NCBI GenBank assembly: GCA_020284085.1
Contig: JACEVL010005070.1
Location: forward strand, 693,501 to 757,500
Direction: 5' to 3'
From: Aporrectodea caliginosa
Taxonomy: Eukaryota > Annelida > Clitellata > Crassiclitellata > Lumbricidae
Length of the DNA: 64,000 nucleotides
How positions within the stretch are numbered: the first letter of the stretch is position 1; every line of letters starts with the position of its first letter. Of this stretch, positions 41,363-52,904 are shown one piece after another. The position numbers and the translations under genes were made by a program. The notes under the pieces are model-generated. The model searched no databases. It was given only the letters and a program-made list of their open reading frames with translations, and was not told the DNA's origin.

Positions 41363-41822
41363 TGGCGTGATTTTGGTCACGTGATCAATTTAGACGCCAA
41401 ACCATAAGTGCAAAGCTGGGACATCAATTTGGCAGGGACCTCGAGATGGACATCCGCTAAATTACCTCGGGTCTCTCTCTCTGCCCAAGAACCCGTCATG
41501 AAAGATTCATCCATCTATCTGAAATAATCATAGCACGGTCTGACTGTACAGTATGGGAATTGTAAAACAATAACTGGAGGGGTTAGACGTTGATTCATGT
41601 GCAGTTTGGGTGTGAAATGTAGACTTTACTATGGGAGCCTAAGAAAGACTAGGGGTTGAACCCCCAACCCCTCGGCAAATCTCACCCTGAGCACGGATGG
41701 ATTTAACCTGCGTCGACTCCATCTGATAAGCTGGACACACGACAGGAATCTACTTATCAGCCGACATTCCAGCAGAGGTACTGCCTATAGATACTGCCTC
41801 ATTTCTACGGTGGCTGGACGAT
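41363..41822. other. Unassigned sequence
   Basis: No ORF, repeat or family recognised. Confidence 0.5.
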
Positions 41823-41941
41823 CACTTCTACAGCGCCCACTTCTACAGCGCCCACTTCTACAGCGCCCACTTCTACAGCGCCCACTTCTACAGCGCCCAC
41901 TTCTACAGCGCCCACTTCTACAGCGCCCACTTCTACAGCGT
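41823..41941. repeat. 15-bp minisatellite, eight copies
   Basis: Eight near-perfect head-to-tail CACTTCTACAGCGCC units; no spacer diversity, so not a CRISPR array. Confidence 0.97.
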
Positions 41942-42267
41942 CCGTGACAGATAGCTTCTCAAGTAGACGTATACATATGAATTAATATGATGTAGCGAAT
42001 TTCTAGAGGGCCTTCCCCGTATTGTTTTATATTTCTCTATAACATAACCTGCCGCCTGCTCTCATGGCGCCTTTTCCTTTCAATCTATCTATGTTATAAT
42101 TGTATGGCTAGTTTAAGAAGCACTATTAGACTATTAGTGCCAGTTAGTGGCACTTCGTGGCTTTTCCCTCACTAAGACTAATATGCAATATGCTTCTGCC
42201 CAGTGAAAGCGTAAGAAGCGCACTAGAAACTGCATGCAGTGTAAATGCAAAACTAATTAGAATGGCA

Positions 42268-42706
42268 CATGGGCGTATTTAGGGGGGGGTTTTACGGGTT
42301 CAAACCCCCCCCCCGAAATAACTAATTGCAAAAATTTTTTTAGTCATATTTTCCAACTGCGAAATTAAATCTTTGGATGACATTGCTTGTACGTGAAACT
42401 TCGAAACTTTTACTTACTTTTTTATATTTTTTTTTCAAGTATTGTCTGCAGTCAAACTAAAATACGACTCAAACTACATCGTAGCTACGAGTAACAGCTG
42501 GTTCCTATCAGCACTGAAATAATAGAGCAATTTCTTTTCACATGACAGCTTAAATTGCTACCATTACAGTGTGGAAATTCAAAAAATTTCAGTGGGGAGG
42601 GGCACATCCCCTCCCCAAACCCCTCCCCTGCTCGGCGCTGCGCGCCTCGGTGGTCCCTCCTAAACTTTGGAAAACCCCCCGAAATTGTTTCCTGGCTACG
42701 CCCCTG
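42268..42706. mobile_element. hAT-type MITE, 439 bp
   Basis: CATGGGCGTATTTAGGGG ... CCTGGCTACGCCCCTG ends with perfect 8-bp duplication GAATGGCA (42260-42267, 42707-42714). Internal poly-G/poly-C blocks; GGGGAGGGGCACATCCCC near 42595. Confidence 0.88.
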
Positions 42707-42719
42707 GAATGGCATGTAT

Positions 42720-42957
42720 GTATGAATGAATGTATGAGCACTTGTTATAGCGCCCCTTCAAGATTTCTACTCAGAGGCGCTCCCGACTACAGCGCGGACA
42801 CTGAATCGGAGTTTCACGCCGAAGCGCATGAGCAATTGCGAGTGAAGGACTTGCCCAGGGTCCCTGCGCGGCGGCTTGAGGTGGATTCGAACCCGCAACC
42901 ATCCGGCTGCAAGGTACCGAACATACCCTACACCACCACCGCGCCCCACATGGCGTC
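42720..42957 (-). mobile_element. tRNA-derived SINE
   Basis: Reverse complement of the SINE at 11749-11990: terminal GTTATAGCGCCCC, conserved body, B-box (GGATTCGAACCCGCAACC) and A-box (CTACACCACCACCGCGCCCC). Confidence 0.88.
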
Positions 42958-43098
42958 CATTCAACGAGTATGGAAGTGATCAAATGAGCTGAGCCGATAA
43001 AAATCAGTGAAAGATGAGCAGGGTCGAGCCTAGTTCGACATTGAAATGCGTTTACATTTTCTCTGCTGTGTGGAAAGACATTATGGAAACATTGGAAA

Positions 43099-43569
43099 GG
43101 GGCCGTCCATAAATGACGTCACGCAATTTTGGCCGATTTTTAACCCCCCGCACCCCTCGTCACACTTCGTCACAAAAGTAACACCCCTCTGAAAATGACG
43201 TCACAAAGCTCTTACCCCCCTAAGACCAAATTTCCATGGCGAAGCAAAATGCTCCTTCATGGAACAAATAGGGAGAGCATGAATATTTTAATATCTAACG
43301 GTGACCAAATATTGAAATAATTAGAAAGTTATTAATAATGGTGCCCGTATACATTAAAATAATCAAAAATTAATTAAAATTTAATACTCAAAATTAGTGC
43401 TGTTATTATTAAAATTAAATTGTTGTTACTTGTTAAATTTAATTACATAGACCTGATGTGACGTAGCATTTCTCCCACCCACCCCAGGGCCTCCACCCCC
43501 ATGTCACACATCGTCACAAATTTCCGAACCCCCTCCCCTAGGCGCGTGACGTCATTTATGGACGGCCCC
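43099..43569. mobile_element. DNA MITE with ~26-bp perfect TIRs (GGGGCCGTCC type)
   Basis: GGGGCCGTCCATAAATGACG at the left is mirrored by CGTCATTTATGGACGGCCCC at the right and continues inward through TCACGC. AT-rich core with pyrimidine blocks (TTTTAACCCCCCGCACCCC). The flanks share only AAA, so target duplication length and superfamily are undecided. Confidence 0.8.
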
Positions 43570-44702
43570 AAAGACAGTTGCTGCGGCATGATGAAAGAGT
43601 CGTGCGTATCCCACGTGTTCGATGTACACTTCGTGTCACGTATTAAGTAAATTTGAAAGTGAGGATGTACAATGTTGATGTAAAGAGTATAGATTCGGGT
43701 GAGAGGATCAGCAGTCCTCAGCATCCAAACCCAGAGCAGCAGCAGAAGCAGCAGCAGAAGCAGTAGCAGCAGAAGCAGTAGCAGCGGTGCGTGATCGTCG
43801 TGTATCGGAAGCCTTGAAAGGAGAGACGAGTGTAGATGGAGGGCTGTGCGTGCAGCCTCTGTAGCCACCGCCGCCACAGCCGCAATCGTCAATGGCGTCG
43901 GACGAGAGAGACTGTATGCAGCAGCAGCAGCGGATGAGGAGGAGGAGGAGGAGGAGGACGATGTGTGCGTCGTCGTCGTCGTTAGAGGAGCTGCTGCTGC
44001 TGCAGAGACCGTTGATGGCGATCTGCGTCCGTCCGTCCGTTGGTCCGTCCGTGATGAGGAATAATTCAGCATGCGTTGCTACTGAACGAGGAGGAGGACG
44101 ACGTTCTGCTAAGGCCAACCGACCAACGACGACGACCACCACCACCACCACCACCATGACGACGACCTTATTAGGTCGCTTCTAATCGACGGAAGCCACT
44201 GAAGACAACGACAGACAACGAACGATCAAGCGACAACACGACGACTACGACGACGACGATTGCGGATCCACATCTCGCTCCTGAAGCGCTGACCGCCTCC
44301 GACACCAACGGTGCCGCTGCTGCTTCTGCTGCTGCTGCCTCTGACTTGTCTGTCTGCCTGCATCCTTTTCGGACTACTTGCCGCCCCCCCCCCCGACGCT
44401 GTTCTGCTGCTGCTACCACACAGCTGCCTCTCTCTGACTTGTCTGTTTGACCGATTATCTACCTTGGATAACCGTTCGTCTGTTTATACTGCTTCGAAAT
44501 GTTTGTCTAGCTTAGCTGTCTAACCTGCTAACAACTTCTAACCGTTCGTCTCTCTGTTGTGCCTCCATCCCTGGCTGTCTCTGCCTATAGACGACTTACA
44601 ATGTCGCAATGCTATCCAAGTGGCACCACTAGACTACTCCTCCTCGTTAAGTGATTGCAACGTCGCAGATTGCATTCATCGGATGAACAGAGAGGACAGA
44701 AA
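43570..44702. promoter_or_regulatory. CpG- and CAG-rich stretch, possible promoter/5' UTR
   Basis: 43725-43790 and 43915-44010 hold AGC/GAG/GTC trinucleotide runs; 44070-44260 is dense in CGA/GAC and ACC runs with many CpG. Long frames on both strands here are Ser, Ala, Val or Arg homopolymers. As the flank of the signal-peptide exon at 44703 it may be a promoter or 5' UTR. Confidence 0.35.
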
Positions 44703-44757
44703 ATGAAGGAATTCGTTGCCATGGTCCTCGTATCCATCGCATCTGCCATAATCGTCG
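44703..44757 (+). CDS. Candidate first coding exon: signal peptide with splice donor
   Basis: ATG in good context (GAAAATGAAG) opens MKEFVAMVLVSIASAIIVG, a charged N-terminus and hydrophobic core typical of a secretory signal peptide, followed at once by the strong donor GTGAGT at 44758. The phase-1 split is the commonest for signal-peptide exons. No downstream exon could be recognised in the window, so the product is unknown and the call may be wrong. Confidence 0.4.
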
Positions 44758-46540
44758 GTGAGTCCATATCACGATCACTCCTTACTGTCGACCTATTCAG
44801 TCTAGTTTTTCATCGATGCTATCGCGTCCCATTATCTAGGTTATGACATGTGGCTAGAACGCATGTTGAACCCACGTTATAGGCTACTGTTGTTGCTGCA
44901 AAGAGGTTTCGTAGAGTCGATATTCAAATGTCTTGTTAGAACAGAAGCGTAGAGGAAGCCAATGCAGATGGATTGAATATAGTCTGAAAAACGAACTGCT
45001 CGCCACACCCTTCTCCTCCTCCCTTCGGACCCTTCCTCTTCCTGCTGCTCATCTGCTTGCTTGCCTTCTGCCTCATCTGTTCCTATTTTCCATTCGTCGT
45101 CCTCATCACTATTCTCATCGTCATTCATCTTTATCTTTTTCTCTCCCTTATCTTTCTCTTCCTCGTTCGTTTCCTCACCTTCTTTCTCCGCCTCCTCAGC
45201 TCCATCACTTTCCATCTTCAGTCTCGTCTTCTCTCTCTTCCACTTCCTCTGTCTACTCTACTTCTCGCCATCGTCCTCCCCTTCTCCTCCTTTCTTCTCT
45301 CAGCTTTCCTCCTTCTCTTCCTTCTTCTCCTCCTCCTTCTCCTCCTCCTTCTCCTCCGTCTCCTCCTCTTCCTTCTCCTCCCTCTCCTCTGTGCCTCTGA
45401 CATCAATCTGCGCTTGCCGTAATCTTGAGTCTGGCGTCTACGCATACGAAAGCAGACCATGCATTAGCCATCGTCATCAGAGCCTCATCGAATGGAGAGA
45501 GGGAAGAAAAGAAAGAGAGCGGGAAGGAGGGAGGGAGGGAAGAAAGAGAGAGACAGAGACAGAGAGACAGAGACAGACTTTTCTGGTTGACTCCCTAAAT
45601 AGTAAATACCTCAAACACTGTCTTTTCACTCATTCTTCTCTGTCTCAATTCTTCTCTCTATTATCTCATTCCTCACCTTATCATAATTCCTCTCTCTTCT
45701 CACTGATTAGTTACACCAATGAAAAATAATTTGCAATAGGGGCCTAATAGTAATAATTTATAGCAACAGCATATAATAATTTGTCTCTCTTCGCTCATTC
45801 TTCCCTCCAACTGAATACTTGTCTCTGCCTCACTTCTTCCTTCCACCTATTTCCCCTCCCTTCTTGCTCATTCATCCCTCAATCTTTCTTTTATTCCCAG
45901 GTAATTCCTGTCTTCACCAGTTCCTCTTTTCACCGCGCTCATTGCTTCTTCCATCTTCCCCACTCGCTTGCTGTTCCACGGATTTCTCTTCCACTCTCTC
46001 TTTCTATCTCTTCAACACTACCTTCCGCCATCTATCCCTCTCTTCTCCCGGTTGCATAGATTCATCACCGTTGGTCGCGTCTTTCACTTCCCTCACTTCT
46101 TCTTTCTCTTCTTCACCTCCTCCTCCTCCTCCTCTTCCTTCTTCTTCGCCTTCTTTCTTTTCATTGTCTATACAACTGACGACCTATTATCGCCCTGGGG
46201 CTGACTCTTGCGCCTCCGTTGAAAAGACGTTCACTGTGGTGGCAGCAGCAGCAACCGTAGCAAAGCTATCGAATGGCATCATTATCTTCTTCCAGCCGAT
46301 AGGTGGCGCCCTGTGCATGCAAAGGCGCACCATAAGCTGGGTCTTCTGTCGATGGACAGAATTGTGCCGACCGTGTAGTGGCTAATTTACCCAAGTTCTT
46401 TAATATTTCAGAATATGTATGAGATACACTGTGTGCTGGTTCCTGTTTAGGAAAGAATCGAATTCAATTTCCTGCCTCTGGGTCGGGGTTCGTAGGTCGA
46501 CTCCTTGATACATAGCCTACGAAAGTACTGTTGTCTATCT
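44758..46540. repeat. Pyrimidine-rich low-complexity tract
   Basis: 45000-46150 is mostly TCC/CTT-rich with scattered (TCC)n, plus a GAGA/GACA run at 45495-45580. Overlapping frames are Ser/Pro/Leu-rich (plus) or Arg/Glu-rich (minus) low complexity. No gene recognised. Confidence 0.7.
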
Positions 46541-47336
46541 CAGAGGTTTTCAAACTGTGGTACGCGTACCCCTGGGGGTACGCCAGGTGTCGCTAAGGGG
46601 TACGCGAAAAATTTCAAAAAATTAAAATTTTCTATAAGTTTATGGACTTCATGTCCTTCTTTCCATCATTAGCTATTCTACTTCCACCGTTCGCTTATTT
46701 TCCTGTACATTTCTATGAGTTTATGCCATCAGATGTAGTGTTGCCGGCTAATTTTTCAGTCCAGGAAAGATACCAGTTTGATGAACTATCATGTTATGGT
46801 GGATTGAAGAACGAATTCAAGAAAGACATGTGTGATTTTTGGCTGAAACGAAGAGCTGAATATGGATTAATTTCTGACCGAGCTTTAACATTTTTTTATT
46901 CCTTTCAGCACGTCATATCTGTGTGAGACAAATTTTTCAGCTAGGCTATATGTTTGCGATCAAAAACAAATACAGAACAAAGCTGGAACTCGAACCAGAG
47001 TTGCGTTTGAAACTGACAAATATTAAACCAGATATTGAAAATCTGTGCTTGTCAAAACAAGCCCTCTCAGCCCTCTGCTCACATTAACACTTTCTAACAG
47101 TGATTTTATTTTTCCTTTTTGTTGATATGACTACATTCTTAAGTTAAAATTATATTACTTTAAAAATATCCTACCTATATATGACTAACACCCGGTTTGC
47201 AAAAATGATTGAAAGGAGTTGTTAATTGCAAGGGGACTCGCGTGTTGTTTTTGATCTGACCTTGTTGGGGGTAGTACGCCAAAATTCAATTTGCTTTACC
47301 TGGGGGTACAATAAAAGTAAAGTTTGAAAACCGCTG
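46541..47336 (+). mobile_element. hAT element with transposase remnant (ZBED/SCAND3-like)
   Basis: Ends CAGAGGTTTTCAAAC ... GTTTGAAAACCGCTG, flanked by GTCTATCT / GTCAATCT (8-bp duplication, one mismatch). Inside, 46720-47090 encodes in broken frames a hAT C-terminal dimerisation region: FDELSCYGGLKNEF, DFWLKRRAEYGLIS, ARLYVCDQKQ, and a decayed LRL-LTNI-PDIE-type end. Most of the transposase is deleted. Confidence 0.8.
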
Positions 47337-47514
47337 GTCAATCTATCTCATTTCATCTAATCTAATGATTTTTATAGCGCTTGTATGGAAGAGGGCGACT
47401 GTGAAGTGTGAACGTATAGATAATAGAATATTATACGAACACTAGAGGCACTAATCATAATGGGACAATCATAGGGTGGGTACTAGCGTATAAACGATAA
47501 TCAATCAATCAATC

Positions 47515-48000
47515 AATTTATATAGCGCCTCTTCAAGGGTTCTACTCAGAGGCGCTCCCGAGCCAGGCCTGATCATAGAGAAAAGTCTTCAGTAACTGTT
47601 GTGTATAGAAGGAAGTAGAATAAGTATTAGGGGATAAGCAAAGGAAGGACGGTAAGTCATTCCACGTTGTTGGACCAACGATAGAGAATGCTCGGCGCTG
47701 CTTTAGTAGCAGTGCGGGCAAAAGGGACCAAAAAGTCACCCCTAGAAGAGGAACGGAGGGCTGAGCGACCTGTGAGAGAAGAAGATAGAGTAAAGATGGA
47801 GCGTAGATAGCGAGGAGCTGAACCCAAGACACATTGCCAGACAATTAAGAGAGCAAACCCGATACAGGATGCGATGCCGGAGGGGAAGCCAGTGGAGGGT
47901 GTGATGCATGTTAGAAGAAACACTACGATAGCGAGGAATGGAACCAACAATTAAGGCGCGCCGCAGACCGCAAAAATAGGCATAGACTAGGCATACCAGC
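47515..48000 (-). mobile_element. L2/CR1-like LINE ORF2 C-terminus and 3' end
   Basis: Minus strand encodes LHWLPLRHRILYRVCSLN, RAFSIVGPTTWNDLPSFLC and QQLLKTFLYD, ending in the shared 3' motif (GGGAGCGCCTCTGAG ... AGGCGCTATATAAATTG) and an ATTG repeat tail. Confidence 0.8.
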
Positions 48001-48040
48001 ATTTGCTGGTAGGCCTAGTCTAAATGAAGTAGGCCTATAT

Positions 48041-48123
48041 AGAAGCAGGTTGCGATGGTTACGGATGTTGCAAGAGATGCGTCTTATCTCTTTCAACATC
48101 CGTAACCACCGCAACCTGCTTCT
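48041..48123. other. 83-bp near-perfect hairpin
   Basis: The 5' arm AGAAGCAGGTTGCGATGG... pairs with the 3' arm ...CCACCGCAACCTGCTTCT over about 37 of 41 positions, with a loop of only a few bases near 48080. Size fits a pre-miRNA, but it lies next to LINE sequence and may be a repeat inversion. Confidence 0.6.
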
Positions 48124-48760
48124 ACTTTTCCTGGTCCATAAGGTTTCAACCCACTTCTCCAATTAGGTTTAGACCAGAATCAAAGAATTGACAGAACGCA
48201 CTGAATAGGTCAGCGAAATCCAGAGCCTCATAGGACCAGCCACCGAAGATGTCCGAGAGCCCAACATTGTTCCTTGTCTGGAGCACGTCATCAAGAATCA
48301 CAGCCATGTCCATTGATCGAGTGCATTCGTATCATGGGTGAGCATTGAACAGAGGGAGATTGGTTGGTTGGTTAAATATAACAGGTCTTCTTGTGAAACT
48401 GTAAGGCAGATTCTTTGCTCAGTGGGATGCAGCGCTGGACAATGTTGGTGCTTATCAGTGGGTCGGTCGTCCGTCAATCAGTCCGCTCGACGGTTAGGCT
48501 ACACATCAGAACGAGAAAACCGCGCACTGTCCCCCTCCCTTTGTAACAACAGTCTTATGTTAAACATTCCTGCTATTTCTTTGAACTCTGCTCAAGTTAT
48601 ATTTCCTTTCTCTGTTAAGATGCCATGACATAACGCTTTTGAGAGACTCTTCAAATGCGCTCAATAGAAGCCCAGATATATACAGACATAGACGACTGTT
48701 GATGGTTGGCTGATGATGATTACAAAGAACAACGGTTCTTTTCGAAAGTGTCACCTCATT
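48124..48760. other. Unassigned sequence between LINE copies
   Basis: No gene recognised. Probably decayed LINE sequence, judging from flanks. Confidence 0.4.
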
Positions 48761-48765
48761 CAAAT

Positions 48766-49796
48766 CCTAGGTACCTTGACCATCTCTCCCCCAGCTGCGT
48801 ATGTGCCCATTTCTATGCTGATGATACTCAAATTTATATTTCATTTGATAGTCTGTCATGTGACTCATCTATACAGATGTTGTCTGCTGTCTTTGATGAA
48901 GTACAGTCCTGGATGGCATCCAATAAACTCCTCCTTAACCCATCAAAGACTGAATTTCTGTTACTTGGCACTCCACAGCAACTTAAGAAATTTGATGGGC
49001 TTAAGTCATTGAAACTGGGTGACTCAGTTATTGAGCTGGCCGACGCTGCACGCAACTTAGGCGTTGTTTTTAATTCTACCATGTCTCTCACTGGCCATGT
49101 AAACAGTAGGCCTATTTGTAAGTCATCCTATATGTTCATTCGTGACATACGCAGAATTAGGCGTTATGTGCCCATGTCTGCAAGAATATCTTTGGCAAAT
49201 GCATTGGTTTCCAGTCGCCTAGACTATTGTAACTCGCTTCTTACTGGTATCAATAAATCAAACATACTGAAGCTGCAGAGGGTTCAGAACTCTTTGGCTA
49301 GAGCCATAACTAATACATCCAAATATGAACATATAACTCCTGTGCTTAAATCTTTGCATTGGCTTCCTGTTCAGCAAAGAATTCGTTTCAAACTGGGGCT
49401 CATAGTTTATAAAACTTTGAACTCTGGCCAACCACAATATTTGAAATCTGTTCTTATTCCTCTGACTTATCATTATTCAATGAGGTCATCTGATTGTCTT
49501 TGTCTGGTCATACCTAAATCAAGAACTGTTCTCGGTGAACGAGCTTTTTCAGTATCTGGACCTACTTTTTGGAACTCTCTCGCTGTGCTGTGCTCAGTCG
49601 CATGTGTCATTTCGTTCTCGACTGAAAACTTACCTCTTTCAAATTGCTTATCCACCTTAGGCTGCCTCTCTGTCTCTTACGGACTGATCTTCTGGATGTT
49701 GACCTGATTACGGCTTGGTTTTGGTGTGCCATCGGTTGATGCCTTGTGCATTAGACACCGGCGCAATAGAAGTTGCTAATTACATTACATTACATT
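48766..49796 (+). mobile_element. L2/CR1-like LINE, 5' truncated, nearly intact RT C-terminal half
   Basis: Frame 48706-49707 encodes the catalytic [94 protein letters not shown]. The 3' end has a short ATTACATT tandem tail (49779-49795). N-terminal RT and endonuclease are missing. Confidence 0.88.
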
Positions 49797-50948
49797 CTCA
49801 ATAGGGCGCGCTCTCGTATTATGCCTTCTGTTGAACTATTGAAGCTGTGCGCCATATTATGTCTATCAGAGCGCAATTACAGAGCAATTTTATCATAGCG
49901 CAATCATATCCTATCAGATTTTGTAAGCGAATAGGCCAACATCGGCAAAGTGTAAGCATTCTCACGTTTAAAACTGGAAATGTCCTTTCCGTTCCCGGCG
50001 CAACTGTGTAGTGATATTAATAATAATATTTTTTATCATTAGGCCTATTTTTTGCCCGTTGTATAGGCTACATAGACATGGTCCCTTAGGGATAGTAATT
50101 TTCTGGGACGGCTTGTCTACGTTGATGTACCGGTAGCAAAAGGCTTTGGAAAGCAGTTGCACAGAAATATTATAGTTTTCCTTTTGTCCCAAGTTATCTT
50201 GGCAAGGCGATGGCAAACATTGTCCGCTCGCTCTCCCACATGATCAGGCCACTTAGGGCTGCATATCTAGCGGTTCTACCAGGACCAAGACGGCAGGCCA
50301 TACCATGCGACCCATTGGCTAAGACCCTTGAACCGCAAGGGCACCTATGGGTAGCGCAAACTTCGATAACAAGACGCCAACCCACAGTTATGCGTATTGC
50401 CTCATCGTCAAGCCTTAAACCGCAGGCACTGATGGGGGGGGGGCAGGAAGCCAATCACCAGAGAGGAGTGAAGCTACCGCCCCAACTCGTGCGCTATGAT
50501 GATAGTCCGATGCAATGGGTCCTGCAAAGCGGCAAGGTCCTTAACGACTAGAGGACGGTCCCAGACAGATTGCTTATGGGTAGCAACGTCATCTGAAATG
50601 GGTGCGTTCGATTTGACTCCACTGGGCCTTGGCTGAAAAAGTGTTTCCTATCCTCAGCAAACCCGGAATTGGCTTAGATGGAAGCCTGGAGAGATGTGAT
50701 ACATGCGGAAGGAGCCAAAAACAGTAAGTGGCAGATAGAATGCACGTCAGATGCTCAGACCTCCATCCATCCTGACTGGAAGTGAGGCTTGATATTGCCA
50801 AGTTCATGGTGCCTGTTATACCTTTACGCGCGATGAGATCAAAGCTGCACAAAGTCTGTGCAAATGGTGCATCTGAGGCCTGAGTGTGTGGAACAAAGTA
50901 GTAAACTCAGGGAGCAACGGAGGAGGATGAGTCCATCATAGCGTATAC
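49797..50948. other. Unassigned sequence
   Basis: A 113-codon plus frame (50210-50551) starts MANIVRSLSHMI and has no recognisable domain; an antisense frame overlaps it. Without splice or homology support neither is called as a gene. Confidence 0.5.
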
Positions 50949-51193
50949 TTACAGAGGGGGCGATAGCGCATTGGATAACACACTGGCATAGAGAGCGAGA
51001 GGTACCAAGTTCGAGCCCCGTAGGAGAGACATGCTTTGTAGGCTGCTATTAGCGCCGTGTATTGCAGGCTGTCTGTTCTGTTAGTAGTTAAGATTTATGT
51101 CTTCTGTCATTTGTGTTCTTGTGAATTGTTTCAATTGCATAACATGTAAATGTACAGCGCAGTGCGTTTGTCAGGCGCTTCAATAAAGAAAAG

Positions 51194-51275
<82 letters not shown>
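50949..51275 (+). mobile_element. tRNA-derived SINE with (ATT)n tail
   Basis: A-box GCGATAGCGCATTGGATAAC and B-box AGTTCGAGCCCCG at tRNA spacing, a ~180-bp body ending CAGGCGCTTCAATAAAG, then (ATT) about 28 times (51192-51275). Confidence 0.7.
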
Positions 51276-51594
51276 GATGCCAATCGTAGTATTCCCACCG
51301 CAAGTTCGGAACAGCTGGAGGCTTCAATTGCTGACACCTCATCAGGTGTCAGGTGAAAGGGGTGTATCTATATGTGCAGCCGTCATCAGGTGAAAGGGGT
51401 GTATCAATAGGTGCAGCCGTCATCAGGTCTTGTTACGGAGCAACAATAATTCAAAGGTTCGGGTAAAGAAATAATTAAGTGGATCTTGTGAAACGACCGC
51501 ATTTTGCAATATTATTATTTTTATCCCCGAGGTAAAAATGATCCCTCAGGATTGAAAAATTATTATTATTTTTTCTCCGAGATACATAGGCCTA

Positions 51595-51705
51595 TTGTTA
51601 TTATTATCATCATCATCATCATCGCCATCATCATCATCATCGTCGTCGTCTCCGTCGTCGTCATCATCATCATCATCATCATTATTATTATTATTCATTC
51701 ATTCA
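51595..51705. repeat. (ATC/GTC)n microsatellite
   Basis: Trinucleotide ATC and GTC runs with interspersed ATT. Confidence 0.9.
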
Positions 51706-51714
51706 TTTCATTTC

Positions 51715-51836
51715 AGATATTTATATAGCGCCCCTGCAAGATTTCTACTCAGAGGCGCTCCCGACTACAGCGCGGACACTAAATCGGAGTTTCACTGCAA
51801 GGCACCGAACATGCCCCTACACCACCGCGCCCCAAA
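51715..51836 (-). mobile_element. Truncated tRNA-derived SINE
   Basis: 3' motif (TATATAGCGCCCC ... GAGGCGCTCCCGAC), partial body and the 5' head (GCAAGGCACCGAACATGCCC, CACCGCGCCCC); the middle of the body is deleted relative to 42720-42957. Confidence 0.75.
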
Positions 51837-51847
51837 AAGAACAGTTG

Positions 51848-52022
<175 letters not shown>

Positions 52023-52554
52023 CGCATCTATCGAGCGCCAAAAGACCAATCATCAATTGATGGGGATGAACAATTTGTAAGTGAAGGTCGATACATAGCA
52101 ATCGTTTCAGAGGAGGATCGGACTAATTGTACTCTGCGCGCTACAAGGTGAGCTCTGGCTCAGAGTGGTGAGCGATGTAAGAAGGTCAGTCCCAGTTCCT
52201 TTCTACAGGTTACTGAATGCAGCTTCAGTTGGGGGCGTATTCCACCAGAGGCCGACCCAGATGAGAAGGTGCAAATCGTATACTCATCAAATCGCTCTTC
52301 ATTGACTGAGTTTGATGGAAGATGTGCTGGATCGATATGTGTTCACTGGAGGAGGAGTAAGGATGCTTATTGCGTCTCTCTCCTTCAAGGACTCTAAATA
52401 AGTTGTACGCTCTTCTGAGCAGAAGATGCGAACTACGGATGTTTACCTTCGTCCAACTTTGAAGAGAGACTGTTCAAGTGCTATATGCTGTTATTTGCCG
52501 ACCACTTCGCTTTACGTTTGCTGGCGAATTAACTTAACTGCATAAGTCTGTCTG
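52023..52554. other. Unassigned sequence
   Basis: No ORF of note or repeat recognised. Confidence 0.4.
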
Positions 52555-52670
52555 TCTGTATGTATGTCTGTCTGTATGTCTCTCTCTGTGTGTGTCTATC
52601 CGTGTCTGTGTCTGTCTCTCTGTGTCTGTGTCTGTCTGTCTGTGTGTCTGTCTGTCTGTCTGTCTGTCTC
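52555..52670. repeat. (CTGT)n microsatellite
   Basis: Degenerate CTGT/GTCT run. Confidence 0.95.
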
Positions 52671-52850
52671 GAATACGGCCTGCGTGGTAACAGATTCCGT
52701 CTTTTCAGCTCTGAAGCCAGGGTTCGACCTCCGGTGATCATGTGAAATTGATAACTCGCTATCGAGTATTGTAACTGTAATCACAGATGATTTATATAGC
52801 GCCTTTAAAGAGATAGTCGTCAGAGGTGCGCTCTCATAGACGGAAAACCA
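52671..52850 (+). mobile_element. tRNA-like SINE head next to a LINE-type 3' motif (tentative)
   Basis: B-box-like GGGTTCGACCTCC near 52720, then at 52792 TTTATATAGCGCC ... CAGAGGTGCGCTC, the shared 3' motif in reverse. Two abutting repeat fragments. Confidence 0.4.
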
Positions 52851-52904
52851 GGATCGAACAAAATGGTTTTCAAACATTTACGGATCAGTATTATAACCCT
52901 TAAG

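Noticed and set aside
41823..41941. CRISPR-like array
   Set aside because: Head-to-tail 15-mers with no spacers; a minisatellite.
43443..44185. Ser/Val/Ala-rich frames around the CAG/GAG runs
   Set aside because: Homopolymer translations open in several frames on both strands; compositional artefacts.
45057..45729. Ser/Leu/Phe-rich frames of 120-222 codons
   Set aside because: They follow the pyrimidine-rich tract, with no domain, splice or start support.
50210..50551. 113-codon ORF as a host gene
   Set aside because: No domain, no splice context, and an antisense frame overlaps it; left unassigned.
50949..51025. Functional tRNA gene
   Set aside because: Both boxes exist but it is followed by a SINE body and an ATT tail.
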